64,000 nt of DNA from Lindgomyces ingoldianus (GCF_010093535.1 NW_022985162.1:2950637-3014636); one strand, 5' to 3'; shown: positions 1-12,169, counted from the first letter of the stretch. Translations and numbers: made by a program. Notes: generated from the sequence alone by a model not told the origin.

Positions 1-3000
1 CCTCATGAAGATTGGGTGGCGGGGTCTGCGACTTCCCCACAGCTTCTGGCCCCATGCTTCTCGCGTAGCTACACTATGTACAACAACAAATTTCCCAATC
101 TTGGAGTGAGAATCAATTCGGCTTTGGCTTTAGTCCTCAAGAATGAATATAGACAACTTCTTAACGAACTAGTACGCTTCATTCATGGCAAAAAGTAAAT
201 ATAGCCCGGATTGTGACAGCCCATAGCCGCATCTCGCGGTGATCTTTGGGATGATTGTTCAGAGAGGCGAGAGATCTGCGAGAAGACCCACCGGATTAAG
301 AATCGGTTCCAAGTGCGGACTGAGGGGAGCTTTTTGGGTGACGGAACCCGACGGGATTAGTGGGGGTGGGCAATGTGGAAGCGGAAGCGATTGCGAAAGG
401 AGGTGGAGCCGATGTCTTTGCACATTCACCGCTATGGACTCTACGTAGTTGAAATAAAACGAAGGTGAGTACGTCAACCTTTCGCCCTGCATTAAGCATG
501 ACAATGCACTAACGCGATGGCTTGGAGTATCAAGTGACGTCCTGCTCAGATGTTTAGCGGTGGATGGGGAATCTGACACGGAGACTTGCGTCGTCGGCTC
601 CTCTTGTCCATGTGCACCGCCGAAGCACCGCGACGACGCGCATCAGCAGACAGAGTTATCAGTCAGCTTTGTTGATGATATTCGCCTGCCTCCTCGCCCA
701 CTGATCTACCATGAATATGTCAATAGATGTGGAGATGATGTGCAGCAAACGGACGGCTATCTTGCCTTGACTCTTACTATACAATGCGACTGCGGGTTGT
801 GTTTTCCTGCAAGTTCTTTCATGCCAAATTCTTCGAGTTCCTTGGCAGCATAACAGCTTGCGGCTGAGGAAGCCTTGCGCATCTCCACTAGAAGGTGCGA
901 GGTCTGACCTTGATGTCTCTGTCACAGACAGTTGGTGGGGAAAAGCAATCATGCAGTCGAGTCACTTCTCCACTACGCCGGATAGGGAATTCGAGGACGA
1001 AGACATGGGTTTCAGGGAGGCCAACATGTCCGCTTCCCCATTAACAAAGCCGTATTAATTTCTCTTCATGGGTCGCAAGTTGGGGAACCCACGTTCACAT
1101 GTCGCACAGGCCGCTCTCTCATCTCTTGAGAAAGGGGATTAAAGCACAACAACAGCAACTAGAAGCGGGTGTGCCGTGTCCAAACCAGAATCTGGATGCT
1201 TCAGTGGCTGCAATCTTGTTTGATGTGAGGCTGGTCAATATCCCGTCCTAGTTAAGTTCTCTGGGCAGCAGGATCAGGTGAGGTAAGGGACCCTGTCCTC
1301 TCTTTTTAACGACTGCTCGATTGAATGTTTTCCGACAGAGTGCTGACGCTAGTATCGTATCCCGAGAGGTCGCGGCTGTTCGAGTGGAGGACAACGTGGG
1401 CGTGATTGGCGGGCGTCTAGATTCATAGCGGCCAAATCTCGTTCAAGAGAGATCCTCTCGCGCCACGCGTTTCATGTAGATCCCGGCCGCAGCAGAATAG
1501 GCAAAGTTGGAGCGGCGGACACGGAAATTTAACTGCTCAGTCGATCGCTCACACCCGTGCCAGGCGCTCGGTGATTGCGCAACCCGATTTTCACGAACGG
1601 CCCCTCACTTGGCCCTTTGGCGTGCCTGTCGGGGCACGTCCGCTCTGTCATCTGCGCGAATCTGCACCTGGATGGAGCGCACCATCCAAACGTCGTGCTC
1701 ATTTGTCCTCTCATGGCGACGCCGGCACGAGGAGCGCGCGGGGCGGTGATCTCCAGCCTGGCTTAGGCGCTCAACCGTTGCCTCGACGCGCATCCCTATG
1801 TAACGTCTCTGCCTGGCTGGAGTGTCAGGATGGAGATCGCTGCCCCGGTCGATTCGCCATGCCGTTCGCCGTGCTGCGTCGATCCGCAGGAGGGTTGTGC
1901 CCGAGGCTGACAGGTTGACAAGGTGCCACCGTGCTCTCTCTGGACAGACGCCCCGCCGTTGGTCTGCGGTGGCGGATGAAGGTTCGATTGGAGCGAGGGC
2001 ATTGCCTGTTCGGGCGGGGCATGGATGGGCGCTGGCTGCGTCTGCGTGTGCAGCGTGTCCTCTTTGTCTAGGTTTCGTGTTGATACACTGCTGCTCCACC
2101 AACACGCAAACTTCATTTCGCGCGTCTGCTTTGGGACACCAAACGCCCGAGGTCAGACAGTGGCCGCGACCCTTCATTTCCTTAAAGCAGCCTCGAACAC
2201 AGGCAAACGCTCAAAAGAGGAGCTGGGGCGTCCGTGCGGCAGGGCGTTCATCTTCCAGCGAGAGTTGCTCGCTTCCTCCCGAACGTTTGACCCTTCCTCC
2301 TGGTCCTGGGCCACAACTCAAGCCATCACTTGCTCAGGCCCTTGTTCATACTTCAGCCCATGGGGCCCATGGCCTTGCCCGGCTTGCCTTTAATTCCACG
2401 AGCACTGGTAGTTGCACGCCGCCACCAGCCACAAGCGGTCCAGCTGGCCCGGCCGGCAGCGGCACCCCGAGAGGCAACAGAGAGTGACCGCAGACCGTCA
2501 GTGAACGGCAGTGCATCATGCACATGGCAAGGGAATCGCTGCCCCCAACTGACCTAACACCTAACAGCGTGCTGTGGAGTCTGGTTATGAGATATGTGGT
2601 GGTGCAGCTCAGGCTTGTCCATCTGATAGGCGAGCGCACATGGAGTAACGGTGGGCAGCATCAAATTGTCCAGCACGCAGCAAGCACACTAGAAGCACAC
2701 CAGCACAAGACATCAGCCGACGCTCAGCGCTCTGTTGCTTATTGCTTGTGGTCGTCTTCGCCGTCGTCGCTAGCCACCGAGAGACCCCGCCGAGCTTCAG
2801 GCCTCTGCTTCGTCAAACTAGCTCTGTGAGGGGCTGCAAAGGCACTCATCTGGGCCAGACGCACGTCAAAAAGTAGGTCAGTGGCCGAAGCGCCACAAGC
2901 CCGTACAGGGCAATAGAGCCAGAGGGCCGAGCTAGAGAAGTCTCCAGGCACGTCAGACGGCTTCTGCTTCCTTCCCCAAGCTCTCACCTGCTGACAACCA

Positions 3001-3590
3001 GTTCGCTCGTTGCCCTCATGCCCATCCTTGCTGTCCTTGCTCCCCTTCTCCCACTACCGCCCGCCAGACGCCACACCGGCTGGTTTTGGTCGTGCTGTCT
3101 GCCGCTCCTTCGCACTGTCAAGTAGTCGTTAGCATCCGCAGTCATCTCGCCGGTTGGTCCAACGGGAGCCAGGCGTCTTCCCTTCTTGTACTATCGTTAC
3201 TACCTTCTCCGCCTTTCCCTCATCCTCTTACCACCCAATCCCTCCAGCCCGGGCCTGATCGCCCAAGCCTGTACACGCGAGCCACTACTGGCCGAGATCT
3301 TCAGTGCAGCCAGCTTTGCCTGTAACCATTCCCACTTGCTCCCTCTAGCCTCGTCTTTAACCGCGAATCAAGTGGACCTGCGTGCCTAGCAAGCATTAAG
3401 CCCAGCCCTGAAGGCAACCGCCTGGTGCTCTGGGCCATAGGTGAACGTTGCTCCGGGAAAGCTTCTTTGAATAAGTATGTATGTTGTTCCATCTCTTTCT
3501 GGAACCTTGAAATTTGAGCCCTCTCTACCAGTCATTTCATCAATGTCGATCTCCCCCACAACACCGCCTTGACTGTCCCTGCCACTCTTC
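1..3590. other. Long non-coding leader/promoter region
   Basis: No reading frame here looks like a protein; the open frames are short and of skewed composition. The last 600 bases become C/T-rich, as is common just before fungal start codons. The stretch most likely holds the promoter and a long 5' leader of the proline/glutamine-rich gene that starts near 3591, but no TATA box or intron could be assigned with confidence. Confidence 0.4.
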
Positions 3591-5234
3591 ATGTTGCTCA
3601 CTCTCTCCAAGCCAACCAAGTCGGAATTCGAATTTAAGACTCATGATTACTCTCCGACCTTCTCTTCTTCCGCGCCCGCACGATTCTCACCCAAGCTCGA
3701 CGGCGGGCATCTCCCCCCACTGCCGGTCAGTGCCTCTTCTACCATGGGCACGCCTCATCGAGGCCTCCCACCGCCGGCGGCGATGACGCTGCCGGATCCT
3801 GGGCGAGGTCCCCCTCCAATTCCACCTCCATCGGGTTCACTGCCGCCAGCGCCCTCGCATTGGCAAGGTGCTGAAGAGCCCATGAAGAATTGGCTAATGG
3901 CTAAGGCGGAGGAGGACAAGAGGAAGCAAGAGGAGGAGAAGACGAGGCAGGAGGGCTTGAGGCTCGAGCAGCGCAGGATCGAGCAGTCAATGCTTCGAGA
4001 GTCAATGCAAGGCGGCATTCCCCCACATCTCGTGCCGATGATCTTTGCTGGAATTGGTGGTGGTAACCTCGCGAACATGAGCATTGACTGGCTTCAGCAA
4101 TATATGGCTCAACTTCAAACAGCACAGCAGCAGGTGCAGCAGCCACAGCAACCGCAAACGCAGACTCTCGGTCCGTCTCAGGTACAATCACCAGAGCTAC
4201 GCAGAGAGACGAGATTGATCAACCAGGCGCAGCCAGGTGTGTACAGTTTGCCACCACAGACACCACAATCAGTCTTACCACCAGCTCCAGTGCTACCGGG
4301 ACAACCTCTGGCGCAACCTCAGCACGCGGCATTTTCATCCCCTTCGTACGCCAGTGGAAGCTTGTCTCCAAGGAGAGCTGCGCAAACATCAGCCCATGTT
4401 GGTGCTCCTACATCCGCCCCTCGCCCTCCGGCGCAATCGCAGCTCCCCCGGCTGACTACAAACGAAATCCAAATCCAGCAGCCTCCAGCAGCCCCTGCGA
4501 CCGTTCAACAGCTTCAACAGACGCACTCGGCGCATCAGGAGCAGTCCTCGCCGTCGATTTACTTTCACCATTGGGTGCCCCCAACTTCTCAGGAGAAGAG
4601 CGCGAGCGGGAATCCCCCCGCAACGCCGTCAGGTAAATACAAAGCCTCGCCTTCGTTCTCATCTCGTCAACGTGCCCCCTCTCATGCGTCTGACCCAGAT
4701 TACACCAGCTCCCCCAAGAAGCGGAAGGCCCAAGGCGGCCACCACGCTCCACCGCCCCCAACGTCGGCGCCGCAGTCCCACACCTCGCCGTCGTTCTCGC
4801 ATGTATCCACGTCGTCCACATCAACGCCAGGCCGCAGAGGGCACGCCAGAGCCCGATCGGATGCATCAACGCGAGGACTTGAGAGCTATAGCGGTTCTCT
4901 AAGCCGACGCGGCACCATTTCCAGTCATGGTCATGCAGAAGCGGGATCACTGCAAGCCGATGCACTTCCGCCCGTTTCCGTCAGCTCAGAACAGCGGTTC
5001 CAACAGCCACCTCGCGGAGCTGAAGCTCAAGCGACTTCTCAACAACACGGGCAACCACATCCAGGTCCCCCGCAACGAAATGACGGGCCTGGGAGCAACC
5101 AACATGGGCGGGCGGCAACTCCCACGGCAGCAGTTCATTCTGAAACACGACAATCTGGACCGCACCAGCAGTCGGCTTCTGGGGACAGGGGGGTTGTACT
5201 GACTTCGCCTAAACGGGAAGCAAGCGGGCAGTAG
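3591..5234 (+). CDS. Proline/glutamine/serine-rich protein with coiled-coil segment, probably nuclear
   Basis: A single uninterrupted 547-residue frame with good coding character. Residues about 1-100 are proline/serine-rich. Residues about 100-135 are highly charged (repeated KRKQEEEK-like blocks) and should form a coiled coil. They are followed by a segment reading IPPHLVPMIFAGIGGG that looks ordered and conserved. A glutamine-rich tract (QQQVQQPQQPQ) and long serine/proline low-complexity regions follow. A basic SPKKRKAQ motif near residue 378 resembles a nuclear localisation signal. I do not recognise a named domain. The architecture (disordered, Q/P-rich, NLS) suggests a transcription-associated protein, which is inference. 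Other ATGs at residue 51 (MGTPH) or 65 (MTLPD) could serve as the start; the first was chosen because the frame is open from it. Confidence 0.75.
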   Translation: MLLTLSKPTKSEFEFKTHDYSPTFSSSAPARFSPKLDGGHLPPLPVSASSTMGTPHRGLPPPAAMTLPDPGRGPPPIPPPSGSLPPAPSHWQGAEEPMKNWLMAKAEEDKRKQEEEKTRQEGLRLEQRRIEQSMLRESMQGGIPPHLVPMIFAGIGGGNLANMSIDWLQQYMAQLQTAQQQVQQPQQPQTQTLGPSQVQSPELRRETRLINQAQPGVYSLPPQTPQSVLPPAPVLPGQPLAQPQHAAFSSPSYASGSLSPRRAAQTSAHVGAPTSAPRPPAQSQLPRLTTNEIQIQQPPAAPATVQQLQQTHSAHQEQSSPSIYFHHWVPPTSQEKSASGNPPATPSGKYKASPSFSSRQRAPSHASDPDYTSSPKKRKAQGGHHAPPPPTSAPQSHTSPSFSHVSTSSTSTPGRRGHARARSDASTRGLESYSGSLSRRGTISSHGHAEAGSLQADALPPVSVSSEQRFQQPPRGAEAQATSQQHGQPHPGPPQRNDGPGSNQHGRAATPTAAVHSETRQSGPHQQSASGDRGVVLTSPKREASGQ

Positions 5235-8200
5235 AGTTGGGTACGGGTTTCACCCTCGCAACCGCATTCGGATTTACCTCTCTATCAGGCCATGGTGAAC
5301 AGCAACGAACCCTCCAGCGCATCTGAAGAGACGGCGCGGTTCCAGTTCGCACCTTGTTTCGAGGGACGCCACGCGGTCCGCGATACCCTGCCGAATGCGA
5401 ATTAAAATGCAGGCCTGAGAAGCGAAATGAGGTCCACAACACCAAACGTCCCCTCATCTCGAACTCGAAATCACGGGTCCCGCACGAGCCAAAACAGCCC
5501 GCCAGCAAGCAGGAACACAATCTTATAAAATTGCCATTCGACTTTGCCTTGCGTGTCCTGCATGTGCCGCCAATAAACAGCCTCATCGCCCGAATTACCG
5601 GTTGCAACGCCTGAGATTACCTGCTACCGCAATTGTTCCTGTCATCACGGCTGATTTGGCCTCGTCTTGGACGTCTATTTTTTTCCTCAGATTCCCTCTT
5701 GGCGCCTTTTAAAGGCTCGACTTGTGGTTTCATATACCCAGAGTACTATTCGCATGAATCCATAATTGGATGGTATAGATAGAATTGTTGGTTGGCTTCA
5801 TCCGACCGGTTATTCCATTCGCTCTCCCAGTTAGCCCACTTACTCTTTCCGGGAAACGTTCGCGTGGCACGATGCTGCAGTATAGAGTGTTGCTCTCGTC
5901 AGCTTTTGAGTCGAGAGGAGTTGATCAAATTTCGCTGGAACATGAAACATATGAACGGAGGTTTCCTGACCTCCGGGCCGGCTTACGCACCTCGAAATTC
6001 GAATTGATTTGGTCCGGCAATCTATTTCCACGCCGCGTTTGCATACGTACTGCATATCGACTCGATTAAGTAAACCGGGACCTTGGTTTCATCTCATTCT
6101 CAGCTCAGCGCTTTCGCGAACTTCGCATCCGACTGCATTGCATCGCTTTGCCGCAATGGCCGCTATCACAACCCCGTACAACGGAAATGTGGTATGGAAC
6201 GCCTATCCTTCCATTTATATTCCATCTAGGATTCTTTTCTTATCTGTACTATAGCCTAAGATGTGGAACCACCACCTACCTTGCACGGCGGATACACACC
6301 CAATGCGCGTTCTTGACATCTGTCGGCTGTCGGCTTCGCCAAACTAATCGCACGACTGATTTCTTATTCCGTTCCTGTCCGGATCCCTGTTCAGATTTGA
6401 CTGAGGCTGGCATTCAACTTCTGCCCGTGTGACTCGATCACCCTCAATCCTTTTTCCGTTCCATGGTTACTTCCATTTCGATATCCTGCTCTAAGATCCG
6501 CAATACCGTCCCTTGCATTAGGCCCATGTGGACTGGGTTCTCACCGGAGTTTGAAGACTTAGTTCCAATTCGATTTAATTCGCTTGTGGTAGATATCCGG
6601 GATATCATCGCTATCATTATTCATCAGCTTTTCGTTCGTTTCATATCCAAGACTGGAGTGCGGGGCTTGCATGTATATTCGAGATGCTAGATTGCTGTTT
6701 TCAGCATTACCGGGGATGATTTTCGTTCACCTATGCTTTTGTTTCTTTGTGCTATTTTATGTTTTTGGAAGAGAAAGAAAGAGAGATTGAGGGAGACTTT
6801 GGTCATTTTACCTGTTTCTTGTTCACTGTTATTGGATTTGTTGGATTTGTTGGATGCAAATTTGCTACACTATATACCCAGCTTTGCTTTCAAATTCTGT
6901 GGGTGAGTGGGGGATCGGATCGGTAGAACAACGCTCGTCTGGAGACATCCAGCCACGAGCCGCCTCCCATGTTTCACCAATTGCATCAATATGTTCTCTG
7001 TACATATATTTAGGCCCTGTAGGCAAGGCAGGCAAGGCAGGGCGGCTGCTGCATCGGAGCGATTAATAGGCAAAAAAAGACGGAGGCTTGCATTTAGGGT
7101 ATCACTGCCAGCCGCATCTCATGTGGGTTGGCTTAACTGCAGACACAAATCTAGAGCTCGCTGGGGTAAAAAGCACCAGCTTTAGTCGGCTCCGAAGCTA
7201 TTTTGAGGACCTCTACTTTGCTTTGCATTTTAGGACTGCCGTGTTGTTCAGATCTGTTTGAGATTGACGCCTTCGCGCCAATGTGCAGTGTATTTTGAGA
7301 ATAATTCGGAGGAATGTGGAAAGGTGATTGGAGGCTGGATACGAGAAGGCTTGCAGCTAACGGGGGTGTATTACTCCAACGGGACTTTGTGTGACGGCGT
7401 CACTTGACCAAGAGGTGCAATGGGAGGATCGAGGCTGCAGACTGCGTCTAGTCGAGATCTGGAGGCTGCACGGAATTCCTAATCTTGACCCCATGCCCGA
7501 TGCCACAATCTGTCGGCATCCTTCATGTTGCAAGGAGGAAGGATCAACCTTGCGCGCGATGTAACTACTCGAGAACGAGTGGACGAGATTACTGGATCAG
7601 GCCAGAACAATGATTCTGCCATCATATCTCCCCTCCTGTGCCCTCTCTGCAGGCTTTAGGTCCAATCATAACCTGCACAATACCGCTTTTAGCCTAGCAC
7701 CACAAGGGGATCTTAAACATCAGTTCATGGATCACGATATCCTCGTAGATTTTTCATCGCAGTCAGGAGTTCCAAGACCCGAAACTCTAATCCGTAAAAG
7801 GAATGACATCGGGTTCGCATCGCTGAGGCTTTCGCAAGTGATATGGCGGTGCGAATACGGGAAAGAAGAAAGGTGGCTGCAGATAGATCTGGATCTTTGA
7901 GCTGAAGAATGTGCAAGTGGGCTGTCGGTGGAGATGAGAGCCGTATACGATCTGAACGGCTTTTGAACGTGGTCGACTTGATCGCGGGCGGTTGGCATGA
8001 GAAATCTACCCCTGGATTCTGACAAAGCGAGAAGGGTAGAATGAGAGGTAGAATGAGCTTTCATCATTGTGTATATCACCGCCACATGGTGTTGAGCCAC
8101 ATTTGGGCACGGACCAAGCGCACCGCCTCTCCGCCCCGCCGTTGCCTTGCGCATTGGTGGGGCAGTCACGACGATAGCGGTAGGGTTACGGAAGTGCAGC

Positions 8201-8432
8201 CTGACTGACGCTTTCACTCAAACTCAGCTGTCTGCCTGAACCACGACACACCACTTTCACGCCCATTTGACCGGATACATATACAATTCTTCCAGAAGCA
8301 CTCTAACAGAACACGACCTCCACGCGAACACTTCCACGTCCGACGTCAACGAGCGGAACGCAACCGCACAGTTTTCACAACACTACGTCAACACAACAAC
8401 ACGGTGAGGGAAACTTGTCTATCTAGGTCAAG
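5235..8432. other. Intergenic region, 3.2 kb
   Basis: This holds the 3' flank of the proline-rich gene and the promoter of the NEDD8 gene. Small local repeats are visible (a TTGGATTTG triplet near 6832-6855 and GGCAAGGCA near 7023-7042). No frame here gives a recognisable protein and no tRNA could be folded by eye. The last ~150 bases before the NEDD8 start are C/A-rich, as expected of a fungal 5' UTR. Confidence 0.5.
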
Positions 8433-9044
8433 ATGCAGATTAAGTAAGTCTTTACATCGTTCTCCGCGCTTCCTTGCCTTGCTCATTTTTGTATGTTGGG
8501 CTAACCTGGCGGCTAGAGTGCGCACCCTCACGGGCAAGGAGATCGAACTGGACATCGAGCCTGACTACAAAGTACGTCTGCCATTCCGCTCCATTCGGTT
8601 TTCGTTCCGGTCCAGAATCTGAGTGCTCTTACCGTTCCCTAAACGCTAAGACCGTACCCTAGACCGGAGATCAAACGGGGTGGGTAGTGGAATGATGCTG
8701 ATTGTGCATTTAGGTCTCTCGGATAAAGGAGCGCGTGGAAGAGAAAGAAGGCATTCCGCCCGCACAACAACGACTTATCTTCGGTGGCAAGCAAATGTGT
8801 GTCTCTGTCCCATACAATTTTATTCCTTCTGCCAATCCCGCGCCTGCTACTCCGTCTGTACCCGCTCCTTCCCATCTTCCCACACCATATGTACCCCTCT
8901 CCTAGTACAGCCATCCACACATACTCCCTCTCACACATTTTCTAACCTACTTCTAGGAACGACGATAAAGCCGCCTCAGACTACAACCTCGAAGGCGGTG
9001 CAACTCTACACTTGGTACTTGCCCTACGAGGCGGCTCAAACTGA
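8433..9044 (+). CDS. RUB1: NEDD8/Rub1 ubiquitin-like modifier (4 exons)
   Basis: Exons read as 8433-8443, 8517-8571, 8714-8796 and 8957-9044, giving 78 residues that start [19 protein letters not shown] and end [12 protein letters not shown]8 is conjugated to cullins to activate cullin-RING ubiquitin ligases, through the APP-BP1/UBA3 E1 and UBC12 E2. The LALRGG C-terminus with Ala four residues before the terminal diglycine is the NEDD8 hallmark (ubiquitin has Arg there). The two extra residues (Ser-Asn) after the diglycine mean the precursor must be trimmed by a processing protease. All introns have GT...AG ends and the frame is continuous across them; the first exon is only 11 nt. It is convergent with the Elongin A gene downstream. 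Identity is very secure. Confidence 0.96.
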
Positions 9045-9595
9045 ATCCCTATCCTCTTCCCACCCCACTGTCACATTTAGGCTAAACTTGCAGACTAACT
9101 CTCTGCGAGTTTGGCCCTAACGACGAGATTTTCGAGATTGCGCCTCCGGCTTAATGGTGTAGATTCGAATGCGTACGTACGAAGCGGAGAGGTGGCTGCG
9201 GATGGGATGGTATGGAGTGCATTGTGGTGCAAGTTTTTTCGGCTTTAACAGACATCAGTGAAGCTTCGATTTCAATAGAAATGAATGGCATAGTGGAGTT
9301 CAGTCGCTGTGTTGCTGTTGCACGTAGGTTGTGAAGTGGCTATATATACATGGCTACATTCGTACGGATCCGTGCATTGACAGAAATGGAATAAACACCA
9401 ATTTGAACGCCGCCCAATGCTAATATCCAGCCAGTTATGCAGATCCATGGTATATCCAAATCGGAATATGCGAACCAAATATTCAATCCAGAAGATAAAG
9501 ATACGCTGAGAACCCCAACGAAATAAAACACCACCACTACCTCCCTTTCGAATGCCCCCTATCTTTTCCCTAGGAGAGGCGAAGCGGGAGTTAAT
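9045..9595. other. Convergent intergenic region between NEDD8 and Elongin A genes
   Basis: The 550 bases between two converging stop codons must contain both 3' UTRs and terminators. No reading frame of interest is present. A TATATATACA run near 9341-9350 may serve in 3'-end formation for one of the genes. Confidence 0.5.
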
Positions 9596-10525
9596 CTACG
9601 GTCTTCTTTTCCTCGGCATGAATGGGTTCGCTTCTTCTCTCCTTCTCTTCTGCGGCGCTGCGGCAGCGGGCGTCTGTGTTTGGAGTTTGGGTGCTGTAAA
9701 GTGCTTATCTGCAGGTAAGGAAGTTCTCACAGTCTTCTCAGGCATCTTTGCGTTCTGTTCTAACTGTGGTGGGGGTCTCGAAGAAATAGCCGGTCTGTGG
9801 AGAGCGGGATGCGGAACACCCCTCCCAGCCAGCGACGCCTTCCTCGGAACCAGCATACTCTTGGGCGCAGGCGCAGGCGCATCGATATTCTCATTCATCC
9901 TAATCATGCGCTCCGGCGCATGCGCCACCTTCCCACGCCTCTCCTCCAGCAAATGTGCCGGGATCTGCGTCACCTTCGGCCGCGCCTGCTTCTGATCAAA
10001 CATCCCCCTCTTAAATTTATCCAACGCGACTTTCCCCGTCTTCGTCGGCGCCGGACCCCACGAACTCGACGCCGAGCTGAAACCTCGACCCCCACCGCCG
10101 CCGCGACGCCGAGCTGCAGGATTGTAGCCCACGTTCGCGTTCACAATTGTTGTTTTATTCTCACTCCGATCTTTCTGCAACGCGCGCATTTGTTGCCTCA
10201 ACGCTTCTTCCTGCTCCTCCTGTTCTCTTTCCGCATCGCGCTTCAGCTTTCGGTAGACTTTGCTCCAGTTGGAGGGATCGCGCGGTTGATGCGGTTTTTT
10301 ATCCCAGTTAGGGATGTCGCGTTTGATGAAGCGGAGCCAGATTTCGCCGGTTTCGCCGAGAATCTGGGGGCACGTAGTTTCGAGTTCAAGCAGTTGAGAC
10401 GGATTTTGGATGTGCTTAAGGATAGGGGCTAGGAAGGAGTAGGGGAGGTCACCGATGTCGGTCAGCATGGAGATGTTGGAGATTATCCGGCTGCGGGCTA
10501 TGTCGTAGAGGGAGGGGACAGGCAT
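9596..10525 (-). CDS. ELA1: Elongin A-like protein
   Basis: A 309-residue single-exon protein. The N-terminal ~110 residues (IARSRIISNISMLTDIGDLP..., then ILKHIQNPSQLLELE and IWLRFIKRDIPNW) match the Elongin-A domain, including the F-box-like segment that binds Elongin C. Residues about 115-150 are a charged helix rich in E/Q/R, followed by a Gly/Arg-rich patch and a basic disordered tail ending RKRRP, typical of a nuclear protein. Known family members stimulate RNA polymerase II elongation and, with Elongin C and Cul3 in yeast, form an E3 ligase for stalled polymerase. The length matches fungal Ela1 rather than the longer animal Elongin A. It is divergent with the THO7 gene and convergent with NEDD8. 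Confidence 0.9.
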   Translation of the reverse strand: MPVPSLYDIARSRIISNISMLTDIGDLPYSFLAPILKHIQNPSQLLELETTCPQILGETGEIWLRFIKRDIPNWDKKPHQPRDPSNWSKVYRKLKRDAEREQEEQEEALRQQMRALQKDRSENKTTIVNANVGYNPAARRRGGGGGRGFSSASSSWGPAPTKTGKVALDKFKRGMFDQKQARPKVTQIPAHLLEERRGKVAHAPERMIRMNENIDAPAPAPKSMLVPRKASLAGRGVPHPALHRPAISSRPPPQLEQNAKMPEKTVRTSLPADKHFTAPKLQTQTPAAAAPQKRRREEANPFMPRKRRP

Positions 10526-11086
10526 TTTGGTAGTGGAAAGGGTGGTTGTTGGGATAGCGTAGGTCTATAGAGTAGATCGAGAGTTCAGGTTGAGGACAGA
10601 AGTTGTTACAGGACAGTTTGGTAGTGTGACGCGTAACAAATAGCGAGGTTTTTGAAGCAAAATGTCTTGTCCACACAGTAAAGTCAGGTGTAAACGTGCG
10701 AGTACGATGGCCGTCTAGTAGAGGAGAGTCCTGTTACTTGTGTCTATCTCTTCCAGGCCGATTTTTGAGAGGGAGGATCGAAACGTGTTCGATTCAGGCT
10801 GTGGGGGGATGCAGTGAAGGCGGAAATTACGAATCGTCTAACTAGCAATCATGTTTAAGTCTTGAACAGGTAATGGAGAAAGTAATAAAGAAACAAGCAG
10901 GTGCGATGTATGAATAGAGGCAGTAAAGTGAAGAAGGCTGACGTTGAATATCGGGATCGGGGAAACTAGATCCTGGCTGCTAGCGCCTTGGCGGAGGTTT
11001 GATCCAGAAGTCAGGGAGCACTTTTCCGTCACTTCTTCGCGACATCCCCAACTTCTCAGCTTCATTCTCTTAACCTTGGTCCCACA
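10526..11086. promoter_or_regulatory. Shared divergent promoter, Elongin A / THO7
   Basis: The 561 bases separate the start codons of two divergently transcribed genes that both act on RNA polymerase II elongation. No convincing TATA box was seen. It holds no other gene. Confidence 0.55.
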
Positions 11087-12169
11087 ATGCCCGGCTTCGA
11101 CTACGGCCTCCTACCGCAGGCAGAGGAGGGTAATTGAACAAACAGTTCTCTCTAGAGCCTCGAGTTAACTTTCCTAGATGCCCTCCACAACATTGCCCGC
11201 CTCCTCGTCGTCGAATCCCGCCCGTACTCACGCGTTGCTACTAGACTTCTTGCGCCCGATGCCCTGAACGCACCGCGACCAATACAACTCCCGTCTCCGC
11301 CTCCAGATGGCTCTGCTGCCGATGAAGCAGCCGCGGCGAGAGCCGCTGAACGCGAGAAACAGGTTCGCCACATGAAGGGTTGGCAGAACGAGATCATGAA
11401 CGAGCTCGATTTATTGGACTACGCCGTTCTCCGCATGGAGATGACGACAAACAGCAACCAGGCTGAGCGAAGTCGCTACGCCAGGGAGAAAATCGCCATT
11501 ACGGACAAGCAGAATGCCATTCGAGAGAGTATCGAGGAGCTCCGAGAACAACTCAAGGAAGCCAAGGAGACGCTCGCGATCCGCAAGACGTACGACGATC
11601 AGACAGACAAGATCACTAGCAGCAAGATGCTGAAGCCGCGGGATGAGCAGGCTGCAGCGCATGCTAAGCTAGACGAGGAGATTTCTGAATTACAGCAAGA
11701 GGTGGAGAATTCTAAGAATACTTGGGCGGAGCGGCGGATGCAGTTTGGTCGCATTGAGGAAGAGGCTAAGGAGATGCTACGGATGATTAAGGATGAGAAG
11801 GAAGAGGCAGAGCGCAAGGAGGGTATGATGAAAGATGGTGATGAGATTGATGACGTTGAGGGCAGCACCACAAGGGGGGAAATAAGCCATGTTGGTACCC
11901 CGAGACCAGATGGTGGTGTAACTCCGATGCACATGCATCATAGCGATGAGGGCTCCCAGACACTCAAGGTGCCGCAAGACCGGCTTGCACTCTTATCTCG
12001 GGGCAACAGTGTAGCTCCCTCTCCTGCAAAATCCGCTGATCAGGATGTTGAGATGAGCGAGGCTGGCCCCGCCGATGGAGACGGTCAGGCGGATGATTCT
12101 TCTAGCATCGAAGAGGGTGAGCATGAAGAAGATGACGGGCCGCCTCCAGACGAGATGGATGACTCTTAA
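11087..12169 (+). CDS. THO complex subunit 7 (Tho7/Mft1 family), 2 exons
   Basis: Exons 11087-11129 and 11178-12169 join to 344 residues starting MPGFDYGLLPQAEEDALHN. The intron has GT...CTAG ends and restores one frame from the ATG at 11087. Residues about 80-230 form a long heptad-rich coiled coil (VRHMKGWQNEIMNELDLLDY onward), the signature of the THOC7/Mft1 family. The C-terminal third is acidic and disordered, rich in D/E/S. THO couples transcription elongation to mRNP assembly and export in the nucleus. It is longer than animal THOC7 because of the acidic tail, as is usual in filamentous fungi. The divergent partner is Elongin A. Confidence 0.88.

Noticed and set aside
4927..5202. Alternative frame at the end of the proline-rich gene
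   Set aside because: Although it looks slightly protein-like, the main frame continues without interruption; no splice junction connects the two.
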